Assembly (NCBI GenBank): GCA_030789695.1
Contig: CM061141.1
Span: 272,211,655-272,275,654, forward strand
DNA: 64,000 nucleotides
From: Scilla litardierei
Lineage: Eukaryota; Streptophyta; Magnoliopsida; Asparagales; Asparagaceae
Direction: 5' to 3'
Positions 10,186 through 22,475 of this stretch are shown piece by piece. The notes beneath the pieces were generated by a model. The model saw only the letters and a list, made by a program, of their open reading frames with translations, did not search any database and was not told the DNA's origin. The first letter of the stretch is position 1. Each line of letters opens with the position of its first letter. Position numbers and translations under genes: made by a program.

Positions 10186-10960
10186 ATGGATGGTGATGCA
10201 CACTTTTTAGACTTTATTTCTGAATCGGTCTTTCATGGTACGGAGGAGGAGAATCCATATTTACACTTGCACGAGTTTGAAAAGATGCCACCATTTTTTT
10301 CCTGGGAACGAGCGCATTGATAGACTATGTCTTAAATATTTCTCGTATTCCTTAAGAGATAATGGTATATCTTGCTTTAATGCTTTACCTCATGACTTAT
10401 TATCTTATTTGTTATCTTTTCAAGCTGAACTCATGCAAACATTTATTCCTAACTTTGGGGATCAGGCAATGTGGAGGCAAGCATTTAGGCAACAGATTGC
10501 GAGCTTTGCCCAAATTGATAGAGAGACTTTCTGTCAAGTTTGGGAGAGGTTCAATGAAATATTGCTTGGATGTCCGAGACATGGGTTCGATAAAGCATGT
10601 CTCATTCATTATTTCTATGGAGGACTGCAAGTGCACGTGCAAAAGTTCCTAGAAGGGATGTGTATAGGCGAATTCTTTGACATGTCGCCTGAGGCAGCTG
10701 GATATACTTGGAGTATATTGTAGAGCATGAGAGGACTGTGCCACCAATACCCCCTTGTGATGGTAAAAATTCACGTATATCGGATGAGGATACTGACATG
10801 CACCTATAGATGATGCAGATGCAAAATCAAAATTTTCTACAGATGCAAAACCAACAATTTCAGCAACTCAATGAATAATGTCAGCAATCTAATAAAAAAA
10901 TTTAATACTAGCATCATCATTAGAAGAAGGTATTATTACTGAGCCATATCATGCTGATGA
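10186..10960 (+). pseudogene. T2 gag (Athila-like Gag domain), frameshifted
   Basis: A likely start ATG lies at 10186 and reads an acidic N-terminus with NPYLHLHEFEKM, the usual Gag lead-in. The frame shifts near 10300, after which 10235-10723 carries the domain: LKYFSYSLRDN, FIPNFGDQAMWRQAFRQQIASF, ERFNEILLGCPRHGF, and IHYFYGGLQ. It parallels T1 Gag motif by motif. Downstream to about 10960 are Met/Gln-rich and acidic remnants with stops. No protease or RT is seen before K1 begins. Confidence 0.8.
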
Positions 10961-11011
10961 CCATATCCAATGCATCACCTTAGAGGACCGAGAGATGGAT
11001 GATGGGGTGCA

Positions 11012-12402
11012 TGTTATATTGGTTATGCCATATGCCAAATATTTGAACCTTTATGTTATGTTATTTTTCATTTAAAAATGGTTCTCTTAATGTTATTATT
11101 ATATTACTTGCATGTTTCATTCTAATAATTTTTGAATAGCTTTTTAATGTTATTCTGAATATCCCTAGTCATTTATCACTAAAGGTATATGATGAATTAA
11201 GATTAGTATGGGTTTGGTTGATAATTATGAGATAATTATATCTATGGTGATACAAATCAAACTTGTAAGTACTTGTTGGAGAACAATGTACTGGATAGAC
11301 TCACTATGTGATCATTATATGGATTAGTGTCATAAATGATCTCATAATAGTTATATCATAGAATCCTTAGACATGAGATCTTCACAGTTTCCTACACAAG
11401 GAATATCATGTTTTGACATAACCAAATGTTGTCTTTAATCAGATAATCGTAAAGGTTATGGTTGAACATGATGAGAATTATGCAGAGGAAAGTGACTGGA
11501 CAAGATGGAATTTGTCAATCTCTTATGAGAGAGATATATTTAATGGGCCCCTCGATAAGTAGGATTGATAAATGCATGGTCGTGCTCAGATGAATTGATA
11601 CATGATCAATGTCATTTGATTTTATCAGTCTACTTATTAATCGAGAAATTAAATGTTTGAACAATATAAATATGACGATGTCCATGACTTATGTTCAAAT
11701 AATATAACGTGTGACAAAAGGATTATGACATGTTCTATTGGTTAGGTTAATATCAGACTAATGATATTCATATTAATTGGGTAGTCATAATTTCTTGCTA
11801 GAGACCACTTATGACTTGTAGGCATATAATGGGATTGGGTTTATAATGGGACTAGGCCTACTGCCAATTTGATATGAGCCTATCGGGTCGTACATATAGA
11901 ATGTAATGGATGTGATATGGTTTAAATAAGATTTCGAATTTAAAATCTGATTTGAAATTCGAAATAAGACCATATATCTTAACTAACAGATATTATATCT
12001 CGTTAAGATATTATCTCTAAGATATCTATGTGTAACTGAAACGTGTTAACCACTCATCAGATTGAGTTAGGGTTAATGTGGAACTCTATATATATTATAA
12101 AGAGGATTTTCAGAACACGATGCGATTAATCTTTCTTTGCCGTTTTGAGTAAAATACAGAGCGGAAAAAACCTACTTACAGATAAGGAAGTAGAACCCTT
12201 GAAATTCTATTCGTGACATTCGTGTGTGGATATTGGTAGAGGGTGGTCGTTCATTGAGCAGTGCCTGCAGTCTGATTCATTCGAACAGTCAACAAAGGTT
12301 AGTAATATAGATCAAATCAATTGAAACGCATGGATCTTTGGTGGGTTTCTGTTTTTTTTTGCGACGTTTTAAGTTTTTTGTTATGCTTCATGAAACCAAA
12401 CA
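11012..12402 (+). repeat. K1 5' LTR (1391 bp)
   Basis: Starts TGTTATATTGG, ends AAACCAAACA just before the primer site. It aligns with 34741-35148 plus 43492-44355. A TATA-rich box is at 12087-12101. Confidence 0.85.
12087..12101 (+). promoter_or_regulatory. K1 LTR TATA box
   Basis: TATATATATTATAAA, followed by AGAGGATTTT; the right LTR keeps a similar box near 44142-44155. Confidence 0.6.
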
Positions 12403-12403
12403 G

Positions 12404-12415
12404 TGGTATCAAAGC
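12404..12415 (+). promoter_or_regulatory. K1 primer binding site (initiator tRNA-Met)
   Basis: TGGTATCAAAGC, one G-to-A change from the plant initiator-Met complement TGGTATCAGAGC, one base after the LTR end. Confidence 0.85.
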
Positions 12416-12780
12416 CACTTGCGAATTCAATTGATTTGTATATGCCATGTGTTATATGTATGTGATGTCTATAAATTCGTTAGCATGATTAATGACATAT
12501 ATATACGTTGATACCTGAAAACTATTACAAGTTAATTATAAAGGACAATCTGTTTATATAAGATATCAACAGAATCGACTTTCAATAATATAAATGATAG
12601 GTATATGGCCACGAAATTAATCAATGTTAACACGATTAACATGCTTTATGATTACTCTGTTGTTAAAGTGATTAACGAGTTAGTTTATGATTACTGTTAA
12701 TAAGATTAATGAGATAGTTTCCAGCGGTATTCTATATCTGTTGAATGACTATTTAATATGATTAAACTAATGCTAATATG
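12416..12780 (+). other. K1 leader, first part
   Basis: A/T-rich, no ORF of note. S2 is inserted at 12780/12781, and the leader resumes at 29905 after the duplicated atatg. Confidence 0.6.
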
Positions 12781-13314
12781 TAATGGAAAATCTAGTCCCA
12801 CCCCAAAATGGTTTTGATGATGATCACACCAAATGGTGTTAGTATACTAATCACATAACTTAAGTGTGTAGGTTGTGCAATCAAATTGATAAAAGCTCAA
12901 AGCATACTCAGAGAAGAAGAACCTCAACCACACTCAGAGAAGATGAAGATGAATCTAGCTCGCATTCTACGCTTCGCACAAAAGGAGCTCAAAGAATGTG
13001 CTCAAGCTCAAGCTAAAGAGGAGCTCAAATTCAAGTGAAGCACATGCATCTACATCAGGATCTCCATGGCTTCAAAGTCTTCATTAAGTCTAGTGTGTGA
13101 GTTGTTTTCCTTTTTCTTATGACTATGTTAAAGCCAAGAAAAATTTGCACACACACACACAAATTGATTTTTCAAAAAATACGTTTTAAACTTGTTTTAA
13201 AACGTCTTTGAGAGCTTATTGATTCAAAGCTATTGATTCAATTCTCGTACTCAACCTCCAAACACCCAAGAGTTGATTAGGCATCTTATAGCAGAGTTTC
13301 TCTGAAAACTGCTC

Positions 13315-13415
13315 TGAGAGTCGACTACCAACGGAGGGAGTCGACTACCTGCGGTAGCAGAGTTTTCACTGAAAACTCTCTGGGAGTCGACTACCTCCCT
13401 TGGAAGTCAACTACC
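13315..13415 (+). repeat. S2 U3 array of GTCGACTACC motifs (5' LTR)
   Basis: Four copies of GAGTCGACTACC or a one-base variant lie within 100 bases and end about 110 bases upstream of the TATA box. GTCGAC is itself a palindrome. The right LTR repeats the array at 28723-28827. Confidence 0.8.
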
Positions 13416-13524
13416 AGCTGTGTGTTTTTTGACTTCCTTGATTGCATTTCTCATTTTTTCCTCACTTGATTTTTGGGCTGAAGTCAAAATATTTTTGAAT
13501 TCATTTGAATCCTCTCTTAAACTC

Positions 13525-13533
13525 TATAAATAG
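13525..13533 (+). promoter_or_regulatory. S2 5' LTR TATA box
   Basis: TATAAATAG in a context identical in both LTRs (right copy 28931-28939). Confidence 0.75.
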
Positions 13534-14501
13534 AGACACTATGGGAATATTTACCTCACCAATATTTTTCATTCTTGAGCTAAGCTAAAATTCTCTCAAT
13601 TCTCAACTTCTCATCGCTCTCAAAGGTGTTTGTAGCTAAGCAATTTTCAAAATCGCTAATCTTATTGTTTTTATTTCTATATCCTTTTAAGATCAATAAT
13701 TTTTTGTAATTGTTAATTGGTTTTTCAAAATCCTTCTCTTTGATTTCTCTTATTTTCAAAGGATTTTCGAAACAACAAGATTCTAGATCCTATTGGATTA
13801 TTTCATATTCTTTGTGTGATCTCAGAACGATTTAAAATTCTTTAGCCACATTAAGCACAATTGCAAATTTATATTGGCTATAGAATTATTGGGTGTAAAC
13901 CAATCTCCACTAATTTATTGTGGTGAATTGGATTTGATTTTACTTGTAGTCCCTTAGTGATAAGGGTGTTGTAAATCCTAGTCAAGACTAGGTGGTTGGA
14001 AATCATGGTGGTGATACTAGGTCGTTGGAAATCCGAACGAGTGAAGCTAGGTAATTGTATTGCTAAGGCAATAGTGGATTAAATCTCGATTCGAGACGGT
14101 CGGGGACTGGACGTACCCAGATTGTGGGGAACCAAGATAAATCGCTTGTCTCTGTGTGATTTTCTGTGATTGTCATTTATTATTTTGTGCAAAGTTGTTC
14201 GTTGTTTATAATATATGTCATTTGAAATTCCTTGTTAATAATATTGTTTTTGCAAAGATTGTATTGTTTATTCCGCTGTGAGATCTCTTTTATTATTCTT
14301 TTGATCTTTGAATCTTATCTTATATTTATCTTGAGATCATCGTGTTGATTAAGGACCAAACATAGATCACTCTACTTGGTTCCTTAAACAACATTGTAAG
14401 GGATATTTGTTGTGTATTGATAATTTTCGAAAAAATTTTAATCATACAACACTATTCAACCCACCTTCTAGTGTTGTTTGCCATCTATAGGATCCAACAC
14501 T

Positions 14502-14513
14502 TGGTATCAAAGC
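14502..14513 (+). promoter_or_regulatory. S2 primer binding site (initiator tRNA-Met)
   Basis: TGGTATCAAAGC, one base off the initiator-Met complement, two bases after the LTR. Confidence 0.85.
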
Positions 14514-14522
14514 GAGGCTAAA

Positions 14523-16330
14523 ATGATGGCATCAACACCTCACCACTTCGAAGGACTTAACACCATGCGACCACCTCTATTCATTGGATCAAACTACGCA
14601 AGTTAGAAGATACGCATGAAGACTCATCTACAGTCTCTGGACATCGACGCATGGACCATCACCAAGGATCCATACAAAGCACTTACCGAAGTAGACACTG
14701 GAAAGTGGTCTGTCGATGAAAAGAAGAAAGGTAACCTGAACGCTAAAGCTATGAACTCATTATTCTGTGCCGTAACAGGTAACGAGTTCAGTCGTGTATC
14801 TCAATGTGAGACCGCGCACCAGATTTGGAACACTCTTCAGGTAAGTCACGAAGGAACGGAAGAGGTAAAAGAATCTCGTATAAATGTATTACATTCAAAA
14901 TTTGAAACTTTCAAAATGGAAGAAGGAGAGAGTATTACAAAAGTAAATACTCATTTTACTAATATAACAAATGAGCTTGCAGGGTTAGGTAAAAGGGTAT
15001 CTGAGTATAATCAGGTATTGAAGATCGTAAGATCACTCAGGCCCAAATGGAAAGGAAAGACGACAGCCATTCGAAAGGCTCACAACATAAGTGACCTCAC
15101 CGTTGAAGAGTTGATGGGAAATCTCATGGCATATGAGATTGAACTCGAAGAAGACAAGAAGACAGAAGAGAAGCCAAAGAAAAGGAACCTAGCATTCAAC
15201 GTCAACGAAGAAGACTCCGACTTCACTGACAGAGAAGATCACGTTGGTTTCATCTCGAAAAATTTCAAGGACTTCATGTCAAGTAAGTACGGTAAATGAC
15301 ATTTTCGTTCTACTAACAATGTTATTTGTTTTGACTGTAACAAACCAGGACATGTAAAAAGAGATTGTCCATTAGAGAAGAAAAACAAAGATAACAAAGA
15401 CCGTGGCAAAAGTAGAGAAAACAATGAAAGAGAGAGCGATAGAAGAAACAAGCTTCGACGACCAAGAAAGGAAGCATATGCAGCTTTCGACCAAAGTGAT
15501 GACTCAACCTCCAATGAATCGTCATCCTATGACAAAGAAGATAGAAGAGAGTCAACTCATATGTGCTTCTTAGATTCCACATCCTCTCAGGTAAACTCAC
15601 TTCATAATTCATCATTTAGCGAAGATGATACATTGTCTAGTGATGATGAAGATATGGATTATAGGGGTTCATATAAGGAGCTTTGCTCACTTCATGAAAA
15701 ACTCATTAGAGAACATAGAAAAACCTTGAGATTGGTTGGAAACAATGCAAAAGATAAAGAAGAATTACTCAAAGATAACATTGCATTAAAAGAGAAAAAT
15801 GAGTTGCTTGAAAATAACATTCATTCTATGAAGAAAAAGATTGAAGGTTTAGATAATCTTCTAATGTCTATTAAAGACACATTAGAGAACACAGAAAAAC
15901 CTTGAGAGAACACAGAAAAACCTTGAGATTGGTTAGAAACAATGCAAAAGATAAAGAAGAACTACTCAAAGAGAACATTGCATTAAAAGAGAAAAATAAG
16001 TTGCTTGAAAATGACATTCACTCCATGAAGAAAAAGATTGAAGGTTTAGATAATCTTCTAGTGTCTATTAAAGACAAATATGATTCTACTATGAAGATTG
16101 TCGAAAACTTCAATAAATGAAAAGGGAAACTAGATAGTTTAATCAATAGTCAAAAAGCATCATCTAGTAAAACTGGACTTGGTTATAACTCCACTCATGC
16201 CAAGAAAAAGAATAATCATACTTGGATGCATCATGCTAACACAAACTTTTTGAGTATATGGATTCCCAAGCCTGAGACTCGTCAAAAGAAACAAAGGTAC
16301 ACTCTCGATTTTATTCAAAGTATTCATTTG
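14523..16330 (+). pseudogene. S2 gag (copia Gag with zinc knuckle and coiled coil), broken
   Basis: ATG at 14523 lies ten bases after the primer site. TAG at 14604-14606 replaces a Trp codon expected in the N-terminal FIGSNYxxWK motif, and TGA at 15297-15299 replaces an Arg-type CGA; both are G-to-A or C-to-T changes. Codons 14616-15296 carry the copia Gag core (NAKAMNSLFCAV, RVSQCETAHQIWNTL, VEELMGNLMAYE). A CCHC zinc knuckle, CFDCNKPGHVKRDC, is at 15327-15368. After it come an acidic Ser-rich stretch and a long coiled coil (15680-16110). A 197-bp tandem duplication within the coil shifts the frame. The end near 16245-16330 shows the WIPK motif typical of Sirevirus Gag. Gag would package RNA. 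Confidence 0.85.
15706..16076 (+). repeat. Tandem duplication in S2 gag coiled coil
   Basis: The segment at about 15705-15880 repeats with an offset of 197 bases, including an extra 21-base copy of AGAGAACACAGAAAAACCTTG at the junction. Because 197 is not a multiple of three, the second copy is read in another frame. Confidence 0.8.
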
Positions 16331-17121
16331 AATAAAAAAATGTAAATATGTCTCTCTTGAAGGAGCTAAACCGTATTAGGTTTGGCTTCCTGCAAACTAA
16401 TCCGCTGGACTCAAAAGTAAAAGAGTACCAGAATGTTTATATTTTTTTTGGTACCCTAAACAAAGGATGAAGATAGAAACATTAGTTCTATACGTTGAAC
16501 AAAAATCAACAATTTGTGGAAAAACACTTAAAAACTCGTCTCTTTGCAAATGTGTAAGATATATAGAAATGATTAAAAATAATTGTTATAATTTTTTATA
16601 TGACTTCATATGTGTGTTTTTATATTTTATTACACTTATCTTTCAAAACTTGCAAAACACTCAAACTAGCATGACATATCACCTTGGGATGAGAAAACTC
16701 TCAAACCCAGGAAGGAGTCGACTACCAAAGAGAGGGAGTCAACTCCCAGAGTATAGTCTGCCGAAATTTTCTTGTTATTTTGACTATCTTTTGGCGGGTT
16801 TTGAAAGCTTATTGGACTCATACCCAATAGGTAACTTATGCCCACTAAGAGAATTGATCTCAACCATTGCTCTCTTTGATCAATGGACCTCATTCATCCC
16901 TCTCTTCATCAAGAAAACACAAACCCCATTCTCCCAAAACCCTAAGGTAGCCGACTACTTCTATTGTGTTTTCATCTTGAGATTTTTTTCTCCTCTTGCA
17001 TAACTCTTCTCTTTGGAGATCATATTTCATCCAAGATCCTTCATTTCTTCACGTCATTCTCTTTCAACAAGGTAATATTCCTCATCTTTCTTCAATATTT
17101 CATATCCTTGTTTTAGAAATC
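16331..17121 (+). other. S2 non-coding spacer upstream of the extra ORF
   Basis: Pol would be expected here but nothing pol-like is seen. Open frames are unrecognised and likely chance. A copy of the LTR motif lies at 16713-16748. The spacer resembles a 5' UTR or promoter region leading into the extra ORF at 17122. Confidence 0.6.
16713..16748 (+). promoter_or_regulatory. S2 internal copy of the LTR GTCGACTACC motif
   Basis: GGAGTCGACTACC and GGAGTCAACTCCC lie 11 bases apart, preceded by a GAAAACTCTC stretch, as in the LTR array. They are 374 bases upstream of the extra ORF start. See the finding on internal promoters. Confidence 0.65.
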
Positions 17122-17141
17122 ATGCCTAGAAAGGTTGTAGC

Positions 17142-19728
17142 TGTTGGGAATTGGCGGTCCCTTAGGGCACAAAAAACTCTAGTCCCGTCCTAAGTCGGAC
17201 GGAACATAGACAGAAAAACAATAGCAGCGGAAGGAAAAACTATGTTAACTAATTAACATGCAGTTAAAAACAATTTTTTAAATTATCCCTAAGGTCCAAG
17301 ACCCTATGCCAAGATCTATGCCGACTTGGGATGGATCTGACCATCCCAAGAAGGATCTAGCCTACTGCGATTAAACTAAACTAATGCTAATCAAATACTT
17401 TAACCACATACCCGGAATCTCAGCCCTGGAGCAGGCGAGATGTTCCGTGCCGTCTTCCGAGCTGCTCCCGTCCCACGCCGAGCCGCTCCCCGAACCGCTC
17501 CCCGAACCGCTCCTCGAACCGCTCCTCGAACCGCTCCGCATCCCGAGGCGATCAATCCCCGTGCCGCCGAGCCAACCACGCGCCGAAGAAAGTTTCACGC
17601 GAATGAAACCTCCGCCAAGATTTCGGATCCAGAATCCGAACTCCTTTGTAGCTTTGCTAGAGCCCGCAGGAGTACGGCAGAATTTTAGGGAGAAGAGAAA
17701 TATTAATTTAAGCTTAGATCCGAGCGTGCTCCAACATTTACGAGAGCCGCTCAGATCTAGAGCTTGGGACGAGTTTTGAGGAAGGGGGGAGACCCCTATT
17801 TATATAGGCGGCGGACTCTCCCATTTTCTCAAAATCCGATGTGGGACTAAATAATGAGTTAATTAAAATCAAGTTAGTTTGCACTTCACAAAGTGCAAAC
17901 TTCCGTGAATTTTAACTCACTCACCGTTGAGCTTCAGGATCGATACAACCTATCAATACGACAAGCGTTCAACGGTGAACGCATAGGAAAAAACCGTTCG
18001 TCAATCGGAGTTCGTTTGACCCTCCAATTGAGTGTCCAAAGATCAGCCCAAACTTGTATTTCACAACTAATCCAGCCGCCGCCAAAACACTCCAACCCTA
18101 GCAGCAGGCGGGACCCACGCGTGGGCCCCACCCGCGCTTCAGGCGACAGCGCACGCGCAAGGCGCGTGCGCTGCCCTGTGCAGGCAGAGCCCGTGCAGAG
18201 CACGGGCCCGTGCTCTGCACAGGCGGGAGAATGGCGCCCGCTTGTGCGGGCGCCTCTCTGCAATTGGGGCAGGCGGGGCCCGCGCCCCCAGGAGGCGAGC
18301 GGGCCCCGCATGAACAGTGCGGGCGCTATAAAGCGCCCGTGGGCTCTGTGCCAGATAAATGGCAGGCCCAATGGGCCTGCCAACTTGTCCCCTTTTGATT
18401 TAATCTGCCTCTTAGGCTGATGTCAACATGGGCTTTTATTGTTTTGGCTATAACTTTTGCGTTTGGCGTCCGATTTGGACGCCGTTCAAACCTGGGTCTA
18501 GACCGGGACATTCCCGTCTTACCCGTGAACTTTTCCTTGCGTTTATATTATTAAATATTGTATTAAACAATTTAATACATATTTAATCGCCTTTGCATCA
18601 AATACAAAATAGTCCCTATCTAAGCTTAAATTATCATATTGCATCAAATGCAATCATTTCATCCCTTGCATCAAAAATGCAAAATATTCTCCCTAACTAA
18701 TTTCTACCTATTACTAGACGAAGCGTTGCACTCTGTGTGAGACCCTACAGCCTGACCCTTACAACAGGTTAGGCTCGAAGCCCTATACGGCAGTGACCAC
18801 GAGCAGTGGTTACCGTCCCTGCTTCAGGAATCATCATTATGTGGTTGACTCATTGACATGAGTATTGTCGGGACCACCTGACTGTTTCTGTGATGATTTC
18901 CGTAGTTATAGTCTCTTCGTCTAAATTGTGTCGTGTAGATCAAGTCTGGGGTACTGTCAAACTGTCAACCCCAATAACTTGACTCCGGTTAGTTTCTATC
19001 GATCTTTAGTCAACTAATGTTGGACTTCTTCCAACATACTCTGCGCAGAGTTTTTACTAAAGACCGAACTAACTCTACGACACTAACTCCCATTGACCGG
19101 GAGAGACGAATCCTCTCTTGGTCATTACTCGCCTCGTACGTTTCAAGTGACACCCAATCAAAAGACCTTTCGACAGGCCTTGCCTCGAAGCTAGGTCAGT
19201 TGATCTAAGTGGCACCGTTCACGCACAGGTCCGTCAAAATGACCTCAAGTCAAAAGACCAACTATCCTATCATCACTCAGAGTTATCACTGACAGATTGG
19301 TCAATATAACCATATGATAACTCTAGTGGATCATTCAGTGAACTCATTCTAATGAGCACCTGTGTCTCGTCTTCGACTTCGCCAAGTCAAGCGATCATGA
19401 GATCATCGCCACCGCTAAACGGTGAAGACTAAGACACAATGGTCTATCCGATGTTTCGATATCCTTGTCTCGAAACATCTACGACCACGAACCATTTCAG
19501 ACTTATGCTACAGACGGTCAAACGTTTCTCCATGATCGAGATACTCATCTCGATACCCGTTTGACCTTGCATAAAGTCTCAGGACTTTACCTAAGTTGAT
19601 ATCTAATGTTAACTACATTACAATATAACTTAGATAAATTATTACCAAACAGCTTACTGTTATTTCGAACAAGATGTTTGTGCTATTCACACAGGAATAA
19701 ATGGCCTCGAGGGAACCATATTCCTACA
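17142..19728 (-). repeat. L1 3' LTR (2587 bp)
   Basis: Terminal TGTTGGG...TTCCTACA on the plus strand. It contains the GC-rich palindrome cluster (18108-18383) and TATA box complement (17797-17806). A run of CGCTCCCCGAACCG-type repeats lies at 17475-17535. Open frames here, including 131- and 175-codon ones, recur in the other LTR and are not genes. Confidence 0.95.
18108..18383. repeat. GC-rich palindrome cluster in L1 3' LTR
   Basis: Consecutive hairpin-forming sequences: CCCACGCGTGGG (18114-18125), an 11-12 bp stem with AAG loop (18148-18173), a 28-bp perfect palindrome (18193-18220), and a TGGGCCTGCC inverted repeat (18360-18382). The right LTR copy is more perfect. Confidence 0.85.
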
Positions 19729-21486
19729 TCTCCCACTTGCACTCAGGCCCATTTATCTCGATATCTAATATCGTTTTTACACATAAGCTTTCCCGACTTC
19801 ATGTGATAGAGCCTTCGTGAGTGGATCTGCTAAAACCGTCTACACTATAGACTTAAGGGGTTTCTATGTTTATGTTAGACCAACCTTTTGAATCTTATTC
19901 AAATAATTCACTTGGTCTATCGGAATCTATAATATTTTATTTCCCCGGATCTTATCCAGTTCATCGTACCTTACGATAATAATTTTAAATTAGTTATTGG
20001 TCATTTCAAATGGCTCATATCTATTTCTGATAAAGTATCAAGCCTTTTGATAACTTTGTCAAAATAAATGATCCATCCCTTTGATGTCTCACATGTAATT
20101 TATACGCTCCCACTGACCTTGAAAACTATCTGGCTAATTCATATAAGTTGGTTCGTCTAAATCATATTTAGAAAAACGAACTTATAAGTGAATGCTCCAA
20201 TTTTCGTGGTCAACTTGAGCGTTTACATCGAGATTTGGTCCGAGTAGATCTGTACACATCTGTTGGCAAAACCGGTTTCATCTTAATCTGTTTTAAAGAA
20301 ATTTGGATGAAAACCGTTCCCGTCCAACATTATTGTACTTCGCTATTTCCTTTTCTGCACCAATCTTTCAACTTAAAGATTTACTTACAGAAAGTGAGGA
20401 AACATTTTCCTTGGGCACGTAAACTAAATTCTCAAATTTATTTACGCACACAGACCTTCATCAAGTTTTAAATCGGAGTTACTACTCCGAATTTCATCCT
20501 AGAAGTTGACTAAGTCATCATCAGTTATGATGTCTAACTCGACAATTCGTCTCACGAGATTCGAGTATTTTTACAACTTCCTTACGATTGATTTATTGAA
20601 TATATTATTGATAATGTCCTCATAGAACATTATCAAAACCTAGGCATTACTATCTGGGACTTAACCCAGAGGGAGGAATTAACTCAGAGTCACTTACAAT
20701 GGATCACACTAAATCTAATTAAGTGTGATTCATACCTTTTAACACTCTGATGTGTTAACAGAATTGTCCTGAGAGAAAATCTCATTTTCTTTTAATTACA
20801 CAAGATTTTATGTAGCTAAGTATTTGACCATTCGATCTAATCGAATCAGTTTAAATACTTTCGTCATTTCGTTCTTTATTTTATCAGACTAGCGTTTCAT
20901 CAAGAACACGTGTCTTAGTAAAATATACGAATAACTTATTTTGTTAAAAATAGACTCGGTTACATCAGTATGTACTAGACTGAGTTCGACAACTCATTCT
21001 CCCACTGTCTCACGGATGGGTTTCGGCCATTGTATCTAAGAGGCTAAGACTCACAAGTGTCCGTAGACTTCATAATACGAGAGGTCAGACCCCTCTTTAT
21101 GTGACTTGTGAAGCTTAATCTCTTGATACGGCCTAGTCTAATTTTACCATATAAGTTTGCTACTATCTTGTGTATTTATATATTAACATTTAATATATAT
21201 ATAGTTATTTACAAATTACTTAACACAAAACATTACTTCAGAAGCAATGTGACGACATTCATCAAAATGTGTTAAACGTCTTTTGTATAACAATTTATTC
21301 CGAAATGTGACATCAAAATATGTCACGTTTTCATTTCCTCCTACTTATGCCTCTACTAATGATAAATTAAACTAACTTTCTTAATTGACTTTCCGAAGTG
21401 CCTTCTTCCTTTTCTAAATCACATTTAGATATCAACATAAATAAATAGCTATGCAAGCAACTTATGTATCCAAACGCTTGAGCTTT

Positions 21487-22475
21487 GCAATCTTGAGTGT
21501 AGCTCAAGAAGTTGCTTGTCTCAAGATCCGGTTGGGATACATAGTCTTGCATCGCTCATGCACTCGTATTCGAGTCAAACGGTTTGATCGAATTTTCGAA
21601 CTTTGCGGATCAAAATTGTTTGTCCATACAACCTTGAGGGTAGCTCGACAAGTTGTAGGGAGAAACATACTTTGAATGTCCTATTTGTTCAAGCTGCCTC
21701 ATATAGAGACGAGTGACATGTAGCTTTAATTTATTTGTTGGACCCAGAACTTAATGAAATCATATTTCTTAAGTCTGTTCTTTAGAAGGTCATTTAATGT
21801 CAATGAGAATATAGTTTAATTATGTCAATTATAATTTAACTCGATATTCAATTAATCAACTTATTGACCAGTTAACTAATTCCAATATTATCAATTGATT
21901 CTTTCGGTAAACATAGTCTTGCCCTAGTTTTAGCATATGTTCAATATTAAATATAGGTAGATTGGCTTTTATCTATCTATACCCTCCCACTATTTTTACG
22001 AACGTTTTAAAGCTTAATAACGCACGATTTAATCGAATTAAAAATTAATGGGAAAGAGTTCCAATCACCTTGAGTCTAAACAACCTTGAGTGTAGCTCAA
22101 CAAGTTGATTGACTCTGCGATCAGAAGATGACTCTTCATCGGTCATATCGGATATGACTCTCTTAATCGGTTTTTGCCCCTAGCCATTCGTGATCATGAG
22201 TGTGCTCATCCAAATCACAATGTCTAGTCTAGTCGGACCCTTGTTTTCATGTCTAGCCTGACTTGCCCCTCAGCTCGGTGTATGCACGACATGTCGGTTT
22301 GGGTCAGGTCTTAGACTTACATCAAGTCAGACTACATCGTTGACTTAACTTACGCCGGCGCTCGGGGTACGAGACGACGGTTAGGGTTAGTCAAGATTTC
22401 ATCTTATGTATTTAAGAAGTTGGTTTCTACAAGGTTGCCATGTCACAGCTTGAGTGTATCTCAACAATTGTAACA
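21487..22475. repeat. L1 series of TTGAG...CTCAA hairpins with variable arms
   Basis: At least seven units. Clear ones: 21487-21515 (GCAA/TTGC outside TCTTGAG/CTCAAGA), 21627-21657 (TACAAC/GTTGTA), 22072-22115 (GAGTC/GACTC, CAAC/GTTG), 22190-22218 (GTGAT/ATCAC), 22257-22308 (CCTGAC/GTCAGG). The core is similar while the outer arms differ but stay complementary. Confidence 0.8.

Larger units (their letters stand above)
12781..14499 (+). repeat. S2 5' LTR (1719 bp)
   Basis: Starts TAATGG (right copy TGATGG) and ends GGATCCAACA. U3 holds the GTCGACTACC array (13315-13415), then a TATA box. A (CA)n run lies at 13148-13161. No gene inside. Confidence 0.92.

Noticed and set aside
16467..17003. 178-codon open frame upstream of the S2 extra ORF
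   Set aside because: No motif, spans the non-coding spacer and the motif copy; probably chance in low-stop sequence.
17384..18420. Open frames of 131 and 175 codons, repeated at 23948-24984
   Set aside because: They lie in the two LTRs of L1, have no known motif, read Pro/Glu/Leu repeats or GC-rich sequence in several frames at once, and are explained by base composition.
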